From Pollutimonas sp036675275 (GTDB lineage: Bacteria > Pseudomonadota > Gammaproteobacteria > Burkholderiales > Burkholderiaceae_B), in assembly GCA_036675275.1 (NCBI GenBank), contig JAKFFG010000012.1, forward strand, positions 6,888 to 70,887: DNA of 64,000 nucleotides, given 5' to 3'. Made by a program: the position numbers and the translations under genes. A model generated the notes under the pieces. It saw nothing but the letters and a program-made list of their open reading frames with translations, made no database searches and was not told the DNA's origin. This document shows positions 52,298-61,811 of the stretch, piece by piece. How positions within the stretch are numbered: the stretch's first letter is position 1; every line of letters begins with the position of its first letter.

Positions 52298-53002
52298 TCA
52301 ATGCCTGTTTATCGTTGCCTCTACCCGGGCCATCACCGATGCCACCATCCGGTCGCAACGGGCGCCGGCAAATGCGAAGGCGGTATCCACCATCTCGCCC
52401 ATGTCCGCGCCCAATGACTTACGCAACAACTTTCGCGCCCGAAAATAGCGGGTACGCACTGTGGCAGGCGGAATTCCCAGGCAGGTCGCAGTTTCCTCCA
52501 CCGTGAGATCCTCCACCGCCCGCAATATGAACACGGCACGAAACAGATCGGGCAACTGGTCGATACCGGCCTCAAGTGCATGCCGCGTCTGGGTGCGCAC
52601 AAGTGCCGATTCAGGTTGCCCCGAAGAAAGTTCGTCTACTGTCATAGTCGTCGTGACATCGCCACGCTCAGCGTCATTATTGAACTCCAGCCACGTAGCG
52701 AGCCGATTTATCTTACGCAGACGCTGGTTGGATTCGTTGACCACAATACGCACCAGCCAGGTCGATAAACCGGAATCCCCCCGAAAGTTTGAAATGGCGC
52801 GATAGGCTTTGTAAAACGCCTCTTGCACCGCCTCTTCCGCATCGGCGTCGTTGCGCAGAATACTGCGCGCCACCCGATAAAGACGCTGGTTATAGCGCCG
52901 CATCAAGACCTGCAGCGCCGCGATGTCTTCCATTGCAAGCCGCTGCGCCAGTTGCGCGTCGGTGCACGAGCCCGCGGCAGGCTTTACAAGAGCAAGAGGC
53001 AT
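52298..53002 (-). CDS. ECF-type RNA polymerase sigma factor
   Basis: A 234-residue sigma factor. Region 2 spans about residues 25-95 (LMRRYNQRLYRVARSILRNDADAEEAVQEAFYKAYRAISNFRG), and region 4 about 145-200 (LPDLFRAVFILRAVEDLTVEETATCLGIPPATVRTRYFRARKLLRKSLG). A C-terminal tail with FAFAGARCDRMVASVMARVE is a recurrent extension in this ECF group. No anti-sigma or membrane gene is adjacent, so regulation may be at the level of transcription or through the tail. Target promoters unknown. Confidence 0.9.
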   Translation of the reverse strand: MPLALVKPAAGSCTDAQLAQRLAMEDIAALQVLMRRYNQRLYRVARSILRNDADAEEAVQEAFYKAYRAISNFRGDSGLSTWLVRIVVNESNQRLRKINRLATWLEFNNDAERGDVTTTMTVDELSSGQPESALVRTQTRHALEAGIDQLPDLFRAVFILRAVEDLTVEETATCLGIPPATVRTRYFRARKLLRKSLGADMGEMVDTAFAFAGARCDRMVASVMARVEATINRH

Positions 53003-53072
53003 AATACCCAGTCAGAAAGTGAGTCAGTTACGACATTAGATGCCTTCTCCGCGGCCCGCGTTCCCGATATTG

Positions 53073-53103
53073 AAAAAGGGGAGGCATCGCCTCCCCTTTT
53101 TTT
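53073..53103. terminator. Bidirectional terminator between the sigma factor promoter region and the GH31-like gene
   Basis: The stem GGGGAGGC/GCCTCCCC with loop ATC has an A run before (53073-53077) and a T run after it (to 53103). Read on the minus strand it would end the GH31-like gene's transcript, 33 bp after its stop at 53136. Confidence 0.9.
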
Positions 53104-53135
53104 CCGCTACGACAAGCCGATAACACCGCCGGGTG

Positions 53136-55397
53136 TCATCGGGCCCTGGAAATCCGCACTTCCGCGCCGCGGCGTTTCACTTCCAGGCCTTCAGCCGGCA
53201 AAATGCGCAAGCCTTCCAGGCCCTTGATGTAACTGGAGCCCTGCATTTGCATCACGCGTATCTTGTTGCGCATGACGACAGGGCTATGTTCGGGCATGCC
53301 GAACATCCAGACTTCATCGAGGATGCGTGCCGAGTTGAAATCGCCCGTATGCTGCGCGGCGGGGCCCAGGCACAGCATATGTCCTTCGCGGCCGAATACC
53401 GGCAGGGTGTCGAGCCCCGCTTCTACTGTCCAGGTAGTGCCGCCTTCGTAACGCCAACCCGTATTGAGGTCCCACCAGGCATCGCCCTTGGGCAGATACA
53501 CTTCGATCTGTGTTCCAGGTTTGACTGCCGGCGCCACGAGCAATGCCGGTCCAAGCAAATACTGGGTATCCCATACCTGAGCCACGGGATCCCCCGGAAA
53601 AGCAAGTGCCATCGAACGTTGCACTGGCAGGCCCGTACGGACAGCGTCTTCGACGATACCCAGGACGTATGGAATAAGCCTGTAGCGCCACTGCAGCCAA
53701 TGCTGGACAAGTTCACGCGTCGCGGAATCGAACGCGGTGGGCAGCAGCGCCGGTATACCCTGGAATGTAAAGTTGCCTGAGAACACGCTCATGGCCAGCC
53801 AGCGCAGATAAAGCTCCGGCGTCATGCCGACAACGGAATGCTGAACTGAACCCAGATTATGGGTCTGTACCGGAACGCCGCTGTCGGCCAGCGACAAGGC
53901 AGTGCGCAGGGTATGTTCCAGGCCCTCCCAATCGTTGCTGACCTGCGGCCCGGTTTGCCACGCAAAACGCTGAACCGCGGGAAACAAATCTGCACTGCAA
54001 ATTACACCTTCCTGCGGAGTTTTATGCCCCGCGACGGCGCCGAACAAGGCCTGCCGCGCCAACAAGGGATATATGGTGCGCAGGACTGCGCCGGATTCGC
54101 CCCCGCGCGCCGTTATACCGTCGGGAATATCGAACTGCGCATTGCAGACGGGCGAGGCGGAGCCCTCATCCAGCAATTGCCGCTGCCGCTCGGACCAGAG
54201 CTTGTAAACGTCTTTATTGGTCAGGTCGAGCAGGCCGAATTCCTGTCCGCCTGTAAAGTCATTGCCGGGGAAAACCTGCGCGTTGCCGTCTTCGTCGATG
54301 AGCAGCCAGCCGCGGTCTTCCCATTCAGCGAACAAATTCGTGTCGCGAAGGACGCCCGGGAAAGAAGGCGCCGCAAGCTGTACGTTAAGTTCCTGCGCAC
54401 GAGCGAAGATGTCGCGCGCATCTGCAATGCGGTCGGAGGCCCATTCGAATGCCGGCTTGTCGGCCTGAAAGCCGTATACGGCCGGCGGCGCAAGGCGCAA
54501 TACATCGAGGCCCCACTGATTATCGCGGAACTCCTGTACGACCCTGAGCGTTTCTTCGATGGACTGGCCGGGCGCCTGATCGAGCCACACGCCCATAGGC
54601 CGCAGCCCCGGCTGTCCGGAACGACCAGTGAGCGCCGTATATTGATTGATGATTTCCGCGGGTTCGCCGGCAAACAGGAACAGGTCGAAAATTACATCGT
54701 GGACATGCGCTTGGTACAGATCGGCATCGTTGCGCCCCAGATCGTGCTCGACGCGCTGCAGCGTATTGATATAAAGCCCCCAGCCCTTGGGGCTCCATAC
54801 CAGCGGCAGCGCTCTGGCCACCGGGTCGTCGGAAACCAGGGAACTGCCGCGGCGGTCCTGGTCGCCGCTGGATTCGCCCAAGCCATGCAAGGCATCGTCG
54901 CCGTCCAGCTCGAGGCCGAGGTTCCATGCAACGGCATCGTTGGCCCGATCGCACGACAGCGCCATGCCTTGCCGTGTACGAAGAATGCATTCACTGCCGC
55001 GGTACAAGGCGAGCTGAAACGGCGAGCTAAGGACTTCCAATACCACATCACCCTGTTCGAGGCGCCAGCCCAGCCCCGCCGCTTCGGCAATCGAACTTAC
55101 CGCCAATTCGCCCACGGGTTCCTGCCGGGCCAGCAACATTTCGGCATGCGCACGGGCACGCGCGCTGGGCTTCTCGCTTTGAAGCGACTCGCCGGCAGCG
55201 CAACGCAATCTGTAGACGCCCGGAGCGTGAGCTTCCACTTGAAGCTGCAGCTCGGTATCCAGAAATGCGAAATCGGCTCGCGTCGATTTTGCGGTCAGAA
55301 AATTCAGAGTAGTAAGTTGCGTCACGTGAGCAAGGTCAGACTTGGGCGGCACAGCGCAATCCTTGGGGCATACGCCCAAAAAGCATTTAAAGGCCAC
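53136..55397 (-). CDS. GH31-fold TIM-barrel protein with degenerate active-site motifs
   Basis: A 753-residue protein, from GTG 55397 (a later GTG is possible). The fold follows glycoside hydrolase family 31: N-terminal beta-sandwich (about residues 35-240), barrel (about 265-575), and the C-terminal YLLGPALLVAPAVKPGTQIEVYLPKGDAWWDL (about 613-643) plus LDTLPVFGREGHM. The catalytic positions look wrong. At the nucleophile (usually DMNE or TDFGE) it reads VCNAQFDI (about 417-424). At the acid/base (usually WTGD or WGGD) it reads AWQTGPQVSNDWEGL (about 479-493). The substrate Asp in HDIGG is THNLGS. Probably not an active glycosidase. Single gene, not in a sugar operon. Confidence 0.8.
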   Translation of the reverse strand: MAFKCFLGVCPKDCAVPPKSDLAHVTQLTTLNFLTAKSTRADFAFLDTELQLQVEAHAPGVYRLRCAAGESLQSEKPSARARAHAEMLLARQEPVGELAVSSIAEAAGLGWRLEQGDVVLEVLSSPFQLALYRGSECILRTRQGMALSCDRANDAVAWNLGLELDGDDALHGLGESSGDQDRRGSSLVSDDPVARALPLVWSPKGWGLYINTLQRVEHDLGRNDADLYQAHVHDVIFDLFLFAGEPAEIINQYTALTGRSGQPGLRPMGVWLDQAPGQSIEETLRVVQEFRDNQWGLDVLRLAPPAVYGFQADKPAFEWASDRIADARDIFARAQELNVQLAAPSFPGVLRDTNLFAEWEDRGWLLIDEDGNAQVFPGNDFTGGQEFGLLDLTNKDVYKLWSERQRQLLDEGSASPVCNAQFDIPDGITARGGESGAVLRTIYPLLARQALFGAVAGHKTPQEGVICSADLFPAVQRFAWQTGPQVSNDWEGLEHTLRTALSLADSGVPVQTHNLGSVQHSVVGMTPELYLRWLAMSVFSGNFTFQGIPALLPTAFDSATRELVQHWLQWRYRLIPYVLGIVEDAVRTGLPVQRSMALAFPGDPVAQVWDTQYLLGPALLVAPAVKPGTQIEVYLPKGDAWWDLNTGWRYEGGTTWTVEAGLDTLPVFGREGHMLCLGPAAQHTGDFNSARILDEVWMFGMPEHSPVVMRNKIRVMQMQGSSYIKGLEGLRILPAEGLEVKRRGAEVRISRAR

Positions 55398-55468
55398 TAT
55401 TTTGACGGATTTACGCTATAAAATAAAATGGCGTGGCTTTATGCGCCTTTCAAAACCGCAAAAACAGA

Positions 55469-57337
55469 TCATCTCGGGGAAATCCGGCGTAACAACTCTC
55501 GTTCCAGCGGCAAAGGTTCCTCATCCAGCGTGGCGCCAATTATGTCACCGGCCAGAGGTGCCCAACTCAGCCCCCTGGATCCATATGCGCAAGCAAGCCA
55601 CAATCCAGGAGCTTCGTCAATACGGCCAATTACCGGCAAGCGGTCGCCGACCGCGGCTCGCCACCCCGCCCAGCCATCGGCAGCGCCCGACGAACGGGCA
55701 AGCCGGGAAGGTACCACATTTAACAAGCCCGCCACTTTTCTATCGACTTCGACGTTGCCTTCTTCGCTTACTTCGCTGATCTCGGCGTCGGGCAAATAAG
55801 TACTGCCGCCGACGAAAAGGCCATGATCAGGCGGCAGGCAATAGCCGTCACCCGCCAGTATTACACGCGGCGGCTTGATACCGGCTGCGGAGTAAAAGGT
55901 GACCTGCCCTGCCAGCCGGTACATGGCGTCAAGCTTGGCGCGCGGCGCAACCCCTGACACAGTGGCCAGCAAATCGACCGCCCGCGCGGCGTTGGCCACT
56001 ATCACCTGGCCGGCAGAGGCCAGCGCTTTGCCTCGCGTATCAAGGGCGAGCCAGCAATCGGCATCATCGCGTTTCAATGTCCCCACTTCGCCCACCATAC
56101 AGCGTATGCCGGGATGAGACAACAGCGCTTCAATCAGCGCCTGCGGCCGGACCCGCTGACCATCGGCAAACCACAGGCCTCCGCTGCCCAGTGCTATCCC
56201 CGCGCGCTGCGAGGCCTCAACGGTATCCACCCACCGCACCCAATCACTTGGAAAGCCCAGTCGCGCCAGCGATTCGCGCCGCAACGCGGCGTCCGCCATA
56301 TCGGGCACCAGTTCGATGGTGCCGCAGCGCTGCGGACGCGCTTCATCCGCCAGGCCCTGCCATCGATGCAGGGCGCGCGCCACGCCGGCACGGCTCAGCC
56401 GCGCACGAATGTCGTCATCCCGGCTGATGACTGGCGTTATCGCGGCCGCAATGTGTCCTTGGTGGCTGGCTCCCAGGCCTTGCGCAAAGACCGGATCCAG
56501 CACCGTTACCTCGTGCCCGCGGATCGCCAGGGCATGCGCGGCGCAGGCGCCCGCCAGGCCTCCCCCGACAACGAGCACGCCAGCCGGCTCAAGGTGGACG
56601 CTGCGGTGTCGGCCCATGCCCGGGCGCAGCGTCGCGACGGTAATCTCGCGCTTGCCCCCGTAACCGGGCATTTTAGAGACCAGGAATCCCGCATCCCGCA
56701 GTCCCCGCCGCACGTCGCCGGTACAGCACCAAGTCGCCGCCGTGGCGCCGGCATTGGCCATGCGAACCAACTGGCCGAACAGCGCGCGCGTCCACATATC
56801 GGGATTCACTTTGGGCGCGAAGCCATCAAGAAAGAAGGCGTCGACACAGGCACTGACCTGCCGCGCAAGCCGCGCGACCGATCCAAAGGCCAAGGTGAGC
56901 GTGACGCTGCCGCCTTCGAATTCAAGTCTGTGCAGCCCCGGCAACAAGGGGGGCCAGGCATCAACGAGCTGCATTCCAAGCGCTTTTTCCGGCTCCGGCA
57001 CGCGATCCAGGAGCACATCCTGGAGGTCTTGGCGCGTAAAGGGATGGGCTTCGAAGGAGATGACATGCAGCCGCTTGCTTCGGCGCGGATCACTACGCCA
57101 CGTCTTCCACAGCGCCAGAAAATTATTGCCCAATCCGAATCCCGTCTCGCATACGGTGAACGTGTCTTTGCCTTGCCATCGATCGGGAAGGCGATTGCCG
57201 TGAAGAAAGACTCTTGCGGCCTGCTCCAATGCTCCCCATTCAGGATGGTATACGTCGCCATATACCGAGCTGAGAGGAACACCCTGGTCGTTGAACGCGA
57301 CCCTGGCGGGAACCAGCGCTTCGTAGTTATCGGACAT
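55469..57337 (-). CDS. mnmC: Bifunctional tRNA 5-(aminomethyl)-2-thiouridine modification enzyme MnmC
   Basis: MnmC finishes mnm5s2U34: its C-terminal FAD domain removes the carboxymethyl group and its N-terminal methyltransferase adds the methyl. The 622-residue protein shows FTVCETGFGLGNNFLALW (SAM site, about residue 65) and VDAFFLDGFAPKVNPDMW (about 165-182). Then VLVVGGGLAGACAAHALAIRGHEVTVLD (FAD Rossmann, about 255) and PVIGRIDEAPGLWLACAYGSRGLSWAP near the end. Length is typical. Divergent from the IMPase gene (95 bp). Confidence 0.94.
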   Translation of the reverse strand: MSDNYEALVPARVAFNDQGVPLSSVYGDVYHPEWGALEQAARVFLHGNRLPDRWQGKDTFTVCETGFGLGNNFLALWKTWRSDPRRSKRLHVISFEAHPFTRQDLQDVLLDRVPEPEKALGMQLVDAWPPLLPGLHRLEFEGGSVTLTLAFGSVARLARQVSACVDAFFLDGFAPKVNPDMWTRALFGQLVRMANAGATAATWCCTGDVRRGLRDAGFLVSKMPGYGGKREITVATLRPGMGRHRSVHLEPAGVLVVGGGLAGACAAHALAIRGHEVTVLDPVFAQGLGASHQGHIAAAITPVISRDDDIRARLSRAGVARALHRWQGLADEARPQRCGTIELVPDMADAALRRESLARLGFPSDWVRWVDTVEASQRAGIALGSGGLWFADGQRVRPQALIEALLSHPGIRCMVGEVGTLKRDDADCWLALDTRGKALASAGQVIVANAARAVDLLATVSGVAPRAKLDAMYRLAGQVTFYSAAGIKPPRVILAGDGYCLPPDHGLFVGGSTYLPDAEISEVSEEGNVEVDRKVAGLLNVVPSRLARSSGAADGWAGWRAAVGDRLPVIGRIDEAPGLWLACAYGSRGLSWAPLAGDIIGATLDEEPLPLERELLRRISPR

Positions 57338-57432
57338 ACATCGCTTGCCGCAACCCTATAAAAAAAACAATCGTCACGTACAATGATGCCTGCTGGAGCA
57401 CACGACACACTTTTGTTGACCTGGACGCATGT

Positions 57433-58281
57433 ATGCAATCTCTCCGACTTCCGCTTAGTGACTGCCTGGACGCCGCCGTCACGGCCGCCCACGCCGGCGC
57501 CGCTATTTTACAATCGTACGCCCATAACCGGGCCGAATTGGTCATCGATAAAAAAATGCGCAACGACCTGGTATCCCAGGCCGACCGCGAAGCCGAAGAA
57601 GCGGTTATCGAAATCCTGCGCGAACGCACACCCCAGCTTGGCATCGTCGCCGAAGAAAGCGGAGGCCAAACCTCCGGAATCGCGACCTGGTATATAGACC
57701 CCCTGGACGGCACGACCAACTTCCTGCACGGCATCCCACAATACGCCGTATCGATTGCACTCATTGCGCACGCCGGCGCGGTCATTACGGGCGACACGCC
57801 GCTGGAACACGACACACCGGTCATCGGCGTCATTTACGATCCGAACCGCGAAGAACTTTTCACCGCCATGCATGAGGTCGGCGCATGGCTCAACGAGCGG
57901 CGCATCAACTGCTCGCAGGCCGAATCGCTGGACGAATCCGTCGTGGCCACAGGCTTCCCCTTCCGGGACTTCTCGTTCGCCGAGCAATACATGCCCACCC
58001 TCGACTACGCCATCAACAACACCCGCGGCGTGCGCCGGCTTGGCTCAGCCGCCCTGGACCTCGCATGGGTTGCTTGCGGCCGATACGACGGCTATTGGGA
58101 AATGGGGCTCGCGCCGTGGGACGTCGCAGCGGGCACTGTCATCGTACGCGAAGCAGGCGGCATCTGCGAAGACATCCATCATCGCGATCCGTGGCCCATC
58201 AAGGGCTATGTCTATGCCGGCAACCTGCATACCGCCCCCGCGCTCGACGCCATGATCCAACCTCATCTCGATAAAAAATAG
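57433..58281 (+). CDS. suhB: Inositol-monophosphatase family protein (SuhB-like)
   Basis: A 282-residue member of the IMPase family of lithium-sensitive, Mg-dependent phosphatases. Metal-binding motifs are VAEESGG (Glu), IDPLDGTTNFLHGIPQYAVSIALI (DPLDGT) and WEMGLAPWDVAAGTVIVREAGG (WDxAAG). The insertion AGAVITGDTPLEHDTPVIGVIYDP between strands (about residues 112-138) is longer than in E. coli SuhB. SuhB is also known to bind RNA polymerase in rRNA antitermination; whether this one does cannot be seen. Histidinol phosphatase (HisN) is an alternative. Confidence 0.86.
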   Translation: MQSLRLPLSDCLDAAVTAAHAGAAILQSYAHNRAELVIDKKMRNDLVSQADREAEEAVIEILRERTPQLGIVAEESGGQTSGIATWYIDPLDGTTNFLHGIPQYAVSIALIAHAGAVITGDTPLEHDTPVIGVIYDPNREELFTAMHEVGAWLNERRINCSQAESLDESVVATGFPFRDFSFAEQYMPTLDYAINNTRGVRRLGSAALDLAWVACGRYDGYWEMGLAPWDVAAGTVIVREAGGICEDIHHRDPWPIKGYVYAGNLHTAPALDAMIQPHLDKK

Positions 58282-58308
58282 AACAGTCCGGCAGCCGGCC
58301 CGCCCCTA

Positions 58309-60000
58309 TCAAACCGCGGGCGCCGGGCCGGCCGGTACTTCATCGCGCAAAGTCCTGCGCAAAATCTTTCCTACATTGCTCTTGGGCAGCTCGCTGCGGT
58401 ACTCGAACAGGCGTGGACGCTTGTAGGCAGTCAGCCGCTCCCTGCACCACGCCCGCAGCGCGTGGTCATCCAGGCCGGGATCTTTCCTGACGACAAAAAG
58501 CTTGACCACCTCGCCGGTGCGATCATCCGGCACGCCTATTGCCGCGCATTCCAGCACGCCCGGATGTTCGGCTACGACCTCTTCTATCTCGGTGGGATAG
58601 ACATTGAAACCTGAGACGAGAATCATGTCTTTCTTGCGGTCGACTATCCGCAACCTTCCTTCGGGACTCATTGTTGCGATATCGCCCGTCTTGAAAAAGC
58701 CGAGAGCGGTGAAGGCCTTCCTGGTCTCGTCGGGTCGCTGCCAGTACCCCGGCATGACTTGCGGGCCGCGCACCGCAAGTTCGCCCGGCTCGCCGCTGGG
58801 GACCTCCCGGTCTTGATGGTCCAGCAGCATGACCTCGGTAGAAGGCACCGGGAATCCGATATCGCCGGAATACTCCGTGGCATTGGTCGGATTGGCCGAA
58901 ACCACCGGTGAGGTCTCGGACAGGCCATAACCTTCAATCAGGGGAACGCCTGTAACGGCTTGCCACTTGTCGGCAACCGGCCTGAGTACCGCCGAGCCCC
59001 CGCCCAGGCACAAGCGCAGCCCCGAAAAGTCCAGTGCCGCGTATTCCGCGCGATTCACCAGGCTATTGAACAGCGTATTGACGCCGGGAAATATGTTGAC
59101 GGGATCGCGGCGCCACGCCTTCAGGATGCTGGGCAGGTCGCGAGGATTGGGAATGAGCACGCTGCACATTCCCGCATGAGCGGCAAACAACCCGCATAGA
59201 GTCAACGCAAATATATGATAAAGCGGCAAGGCGCTGAGTATGGTCAGTGGCTGTTCCGCCAACTCGCCCAGGGCGGGTCGCGCGACGGCCTCGACCTGCA
59301 GCACATTGGCGACCAGATTGCGGTGCGTAAGCATCGCCCCTTTGGGCACGCCCGTCGTGCCGCCGGTGTACTGCAGCAACGCGACGTCATCCATGGCGAT
59401 TTCCGGCCTCTTCAATTGCAAGCCGGCGCCTTGCGCCAATGCAGTGCCGAATCGCACGGCGCCGGGCAGCTCGCAGGGCGGAATGGCCTTTTTGATATGG
59501 CGCAGGGCGAAGTTGATGGCCCAGCCCTTCCAGCCCAGCATATCGCCTGCCATGACCTTGACCACACATGACGGCCTGACGTCCATGGGCACCCCGGCAA
59601 GCGTGGGCGCAAAATTCTCGAGTATGAAAATGGCCTGGGCGCCGCTATCGCGCAGCTGATATTCGAGCTCGCGTTCGGTATACAAGGGGTTGATGTTCAC
59701 GACCACCATTCCCGCGCGCAGCGCCCCCAGGAACGCCACCATGTAAGGCATGACATTGGGCATCATCAGTGCGACACGGCTGCCCTGCGGCAGGCCCTGG
59801 TGCTGTAGCCAGGCGGCGATGGCCGCGGCCTTGCGGTCAAGCTGACTGTAACTGAGGTCTTGTCCCATCAGGGTGAGAGCGCGGCGAGAACCATGCTTGC
59901 GACATGCCTGATCCAGCATGTCCACCAATGAGGTATAAGCGCCCACATCGATTTCCTCGATGGGGCCTTCGTGAGCCAATTGCACGCGAGCCTTATCCAT
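58309..60000 (-). CDS. fadD: Long-chain fatty acid-CoA ligase (FadD type)
   Basis: A 563-residue ANL-superfamily enzyme activating fatty acids as acyl-CoA via acyl-AMP. P-loop LLQYTGGTTGVPKGAMLTHRNLVAN is at about residues 210-234. Further motifs are GYGLSETSPVVSAN (about 355), KTGDIATMSPEGRLRIVDRKKDMI (about 440), and the C-terminal SGFNVYPTEIEEV with the late Lys in PKSNVGKILRRTLR. The length and PKS-like ending fit proteobacterial FadD. Divergent from the M20 hydrolase, with 99 bp between the starts. Confidence 0.92.
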   Translation of the reverse strand: MDKARVQLAHEGPIEEIDVGAYTSLVDMLDQACRKHGSRRALTLMGQDLSYSQLDRKAAAIAAWLQHQGLPQGSRVALMMPNVMPYMVAFLGALRAGMVVVNINPLYTERELEYQLRDSGAQAIFILENFAPTLAGVPMDVRPSCVVKVMAGDMLGWKGWAINFALRHIKKAIPPCELPGAVRFGTALAQGAGLQLKRPEIAMDDVALLQYTGGTTGVPKGAMLTHRNLVANVLQVEAVARPALGELAEQPLTILSALPLYHIFALTLCGLFAAHAGMCSVLIPNPRDLPSILKAWRRDPVNIFPGVNTLFNSLVNRAEYAALDFSGLRLCLGGGSAVLRPVADKWQAVTGVPLIEGYGLSETSPVVSANPTNATEYSGDIGFPVPSTEVMLLDHQDREVPSGEPGELAVRGPQVMPGYWQRPDETRKAFTALGFFKTGDIATMSPEGRLRIVDRKKDMILVSGFNVYPTEIEEVVAEHPGVLECAAIGVPDDRTGEVVKLFVVRKDPGLDDHALRAWCRERLTAYKRPRLFEYRSELPKSNVGKILRRTLRDEVPAGPAPAV

Positions 60001-60099
60001 ACGCTTGATGGGCTATCCGCCCTTTTTTGTTTCGAGAATTTGATGATACGCTGTGACTGGCGTAAAGTTTGCCGACGCACTCTACAGGGACCCCAAATC

Positions 60100-61302
60100 A
60101 TGAAATTATCTGAGCCTATCGTCGGATGGAAATCCGAAATCGCTGCAATCCGTCGTGATATCCACGCCCATCCCGAACTGGCCTACGAAGAGGTCAGAAC
60201 AGCCGATGTGGTCGCCGGCAAACTTGAATCCTGGGGAATACCGGTACACCGGGGGCTAGGGGTGACCGGCGTGGTGGGCACCATACAGGGTAAAAGCCAG
60301 AACGGCCGCGCGCTTGGCCTGCGCGCCGACATGGACGCATTGCCCATGCAAGAACTCAATACCTTCGAGCACGCCAGCAAGAACGCAGGAAAAATGCATG
60401 CCTGCGGGCACGATGGGCACACCGCCATGCTGTTGGGGGCAGCGCGCTATCTTGCGGAAAACCGCAATTTCGACGGCACGGTGTACGTTATATTCCAGCC
60501 CGCCGAAGAAGGGTTCAGCGGTGCAAAAGCCATGATAGACGACGGCCTGTTTGATTTATTCCCCATGGACGCGGTGTTCGGCATGCATAACTGGCCCGGC
60601 ATGGATGTAGGCACCTTCGGCGTTGTTTCCGGGCCTATCATGGCCTCGAGCAACACATTCACCATCCGCCTGGAGGGCAAGGGCGCGCATGGCGCCATGC
60701 CTCATCTGGGGGTTGATCCAGTCATGGCAGCCGTCCAACTGGCACAAAGTCTCCAGACCATCATCAGCCGGGATCGCAATCCCCTGGATCCCGCCGTGCT
60801 GAGCGTTACGCAAATCCACTCGGGATCCGCCGACAATGTCATTCCGAATGACGCCATCTTGCGCGGTACAGTGCGCACCTTCTCCGAGCAGACGCTCGAC
60901 CTTATCGAAAAGCGCATGGCGGAAATCACCGAGCACACCAGCCGGGCACTGAACTGCTCAGCCGAATTCGATTTTGTCCGCAAGTATCCGCCTACGGTCA
61001 ATCATGAGCGCGAAGCAGCCTTCTGCGCCCAGGTACTGACTGGTATTGTCGGTGCGGATCAGGTCGACCAGGCGGTGCAGCCATCCATGGGCGCCGAAGA
61101 CTTTGCCTTCATGCTCAAGGAAAAACCCGGCTGCTATGTGTGGATAGGCAACGGTCAGGGCGATCACCGCAGCGCGGGACACGGAATGGGCCCCTGCATG
61201 CTGCATAATGGCAGCTACGATTTCAATGACGATCTTATCCCGCTGGGTGCCACATATTGGGCAGAACTCGCAACGCAATGGCTTGCAACGCCCGCGCGCT
61301 GA
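60100..61302 (+). CDS. M20 family amidohydrolase (hippurate hydrolase-like)
   Basis: The chosen start at 60100 (ATG after AGGGA) gives 400 residues; an in-frame extension to 59971 overlaps fadD and is rejected. The sequence has RRDIHAHPELAYEE at the N-terminus, the metal motif MHACGHDGHTAMLLGAA, VYVIFQPAEEGFSGAKAMIDDGLF, GKGAHGAMPHLGVDP (dimerisation domain entry) and SMGAEDFAFMLKEKPGCYVWIGNG. This is the M20D group that hydrolyses N-acyl amino acids or related amides. Substrate not determined. Confidence 0.92.
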   Translation: MKLSEPIVGWKSEIAAIRRDIHAHPELAYEEVRTADVVAGKLESWGIPVHRGLGVTGVVGTIQGKSQNGRALGLRADMDALPMQELNTFEHASKNAGKMHACGHDGHTAMLLGAARYLAENRNFDGTVYVIFQPAEEGFSGAKAMIDDGLFDLFPMDAVFGMHNWPGMDVGTFGVVSGPIMASSNTFTIRLEGKGAHGAMPHLGVDPVMAAVQLAQSLQTIISRDRNPLDPAVLSVTQIHSGSADNVIPNDAILRGTVRTFSEQTLDLIEKRMAEITEHTSRALNCSAEFDFVRKYPPTVNHEREAAFCAQVLTGIVGADQVDQAVQPSMGAEDFAFMLKEKPGCYVWIGNGQGDHRSAGHGMGPCMLHNGSYDFNDDLIPLGATYWAELATQWLATPAR

Positions 61303-61368
61303 TCCCCCGGCACTGATCGTCCGTCAACAACGCTTAACGGCCTGCGCGTTCCGACCCGCAGGCCGCTC

Positions 61369-61797
61369 ATGAATCTGGAGCCCGCAGCCTTGAGTACCGA
61401 TAACAATCGTACCGTTTTACCTCCTCCAGAAACGCATGCGGTATTGCGCGTCATGCCGCAGCCTTCCGATGCAAACATCCATGGCGACGTCTTCGGCGGC
61501 TGGATCATGTCGCAAGTCGATATCGCCGGCTCTATCCCCGCCACGCGCCGCGCCGCGGGCCGGGTCGCGACCATTGCCGTCAACGCATTCACGTTCAAAC
61601 AGCCGGTATTCGTGGGCGACCTGCTCAGCTTCTATGCCGAAATCACTAAAGTCGGCACCACTTCCGTTACGGTTTCCGTAGAGGTCTACGCCGAGCGTCA
61701 GCGGCTGGAGCTCGAAGTGGTCAAGGTTACGGAAGCCGTACTCACTTACGTTGCCACCGACGACCAGCGCAAGCGGCGCCCTCTTCCTCCTGTCTAA
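61369..61797 (+). CDS. YciA-type acyl-CoA thioesterase
   Basis: A 142-residue single hot-dog thioesterase. The family motif DANIHGDVFGGWIMSQVDIAGSIPATRRAAGRVATIAVNAFTFKQPVFVGDLLSFYAE carries the catalytic Asp. It hydrolyses acyl-CoA to free acid and CoA. It lies 66 bp downstream of the M20 hydrolase and 14 bp upstream of mgtE; the latter spacing suggests co-transcription, although no functional link with magnesium transport is obvious. Confidence 0.92.
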   Translation: MNLEPAALSTDNNRTVLPPPETHAVLRVMPQPSDANIHGDVFGGWIMSQVDIAGSIPATRRAAGRVATIAVNAFTFKQPVFVGDLLSFYAEITKVGTTSVTVSVEVYAERQRLELEVVKVTEAVLTYVATDDQRKRRPLPPV

Positions 61798-61811
61798 AGC
61801 AAGGTTTGCCC

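Noticed and set aside
53859..55421. 520-codon plus-strand frame opposite the GH31-like gene
   Set aside because: Antisense to a gene with clear fold motifs; no recognisable family or start signal.
56114..57361. 415-codon plus-strand frame opposite mnmC
   Set aside because: A shadow of mnmC, whose methyltransferase and FAD motifs are unambiguous.
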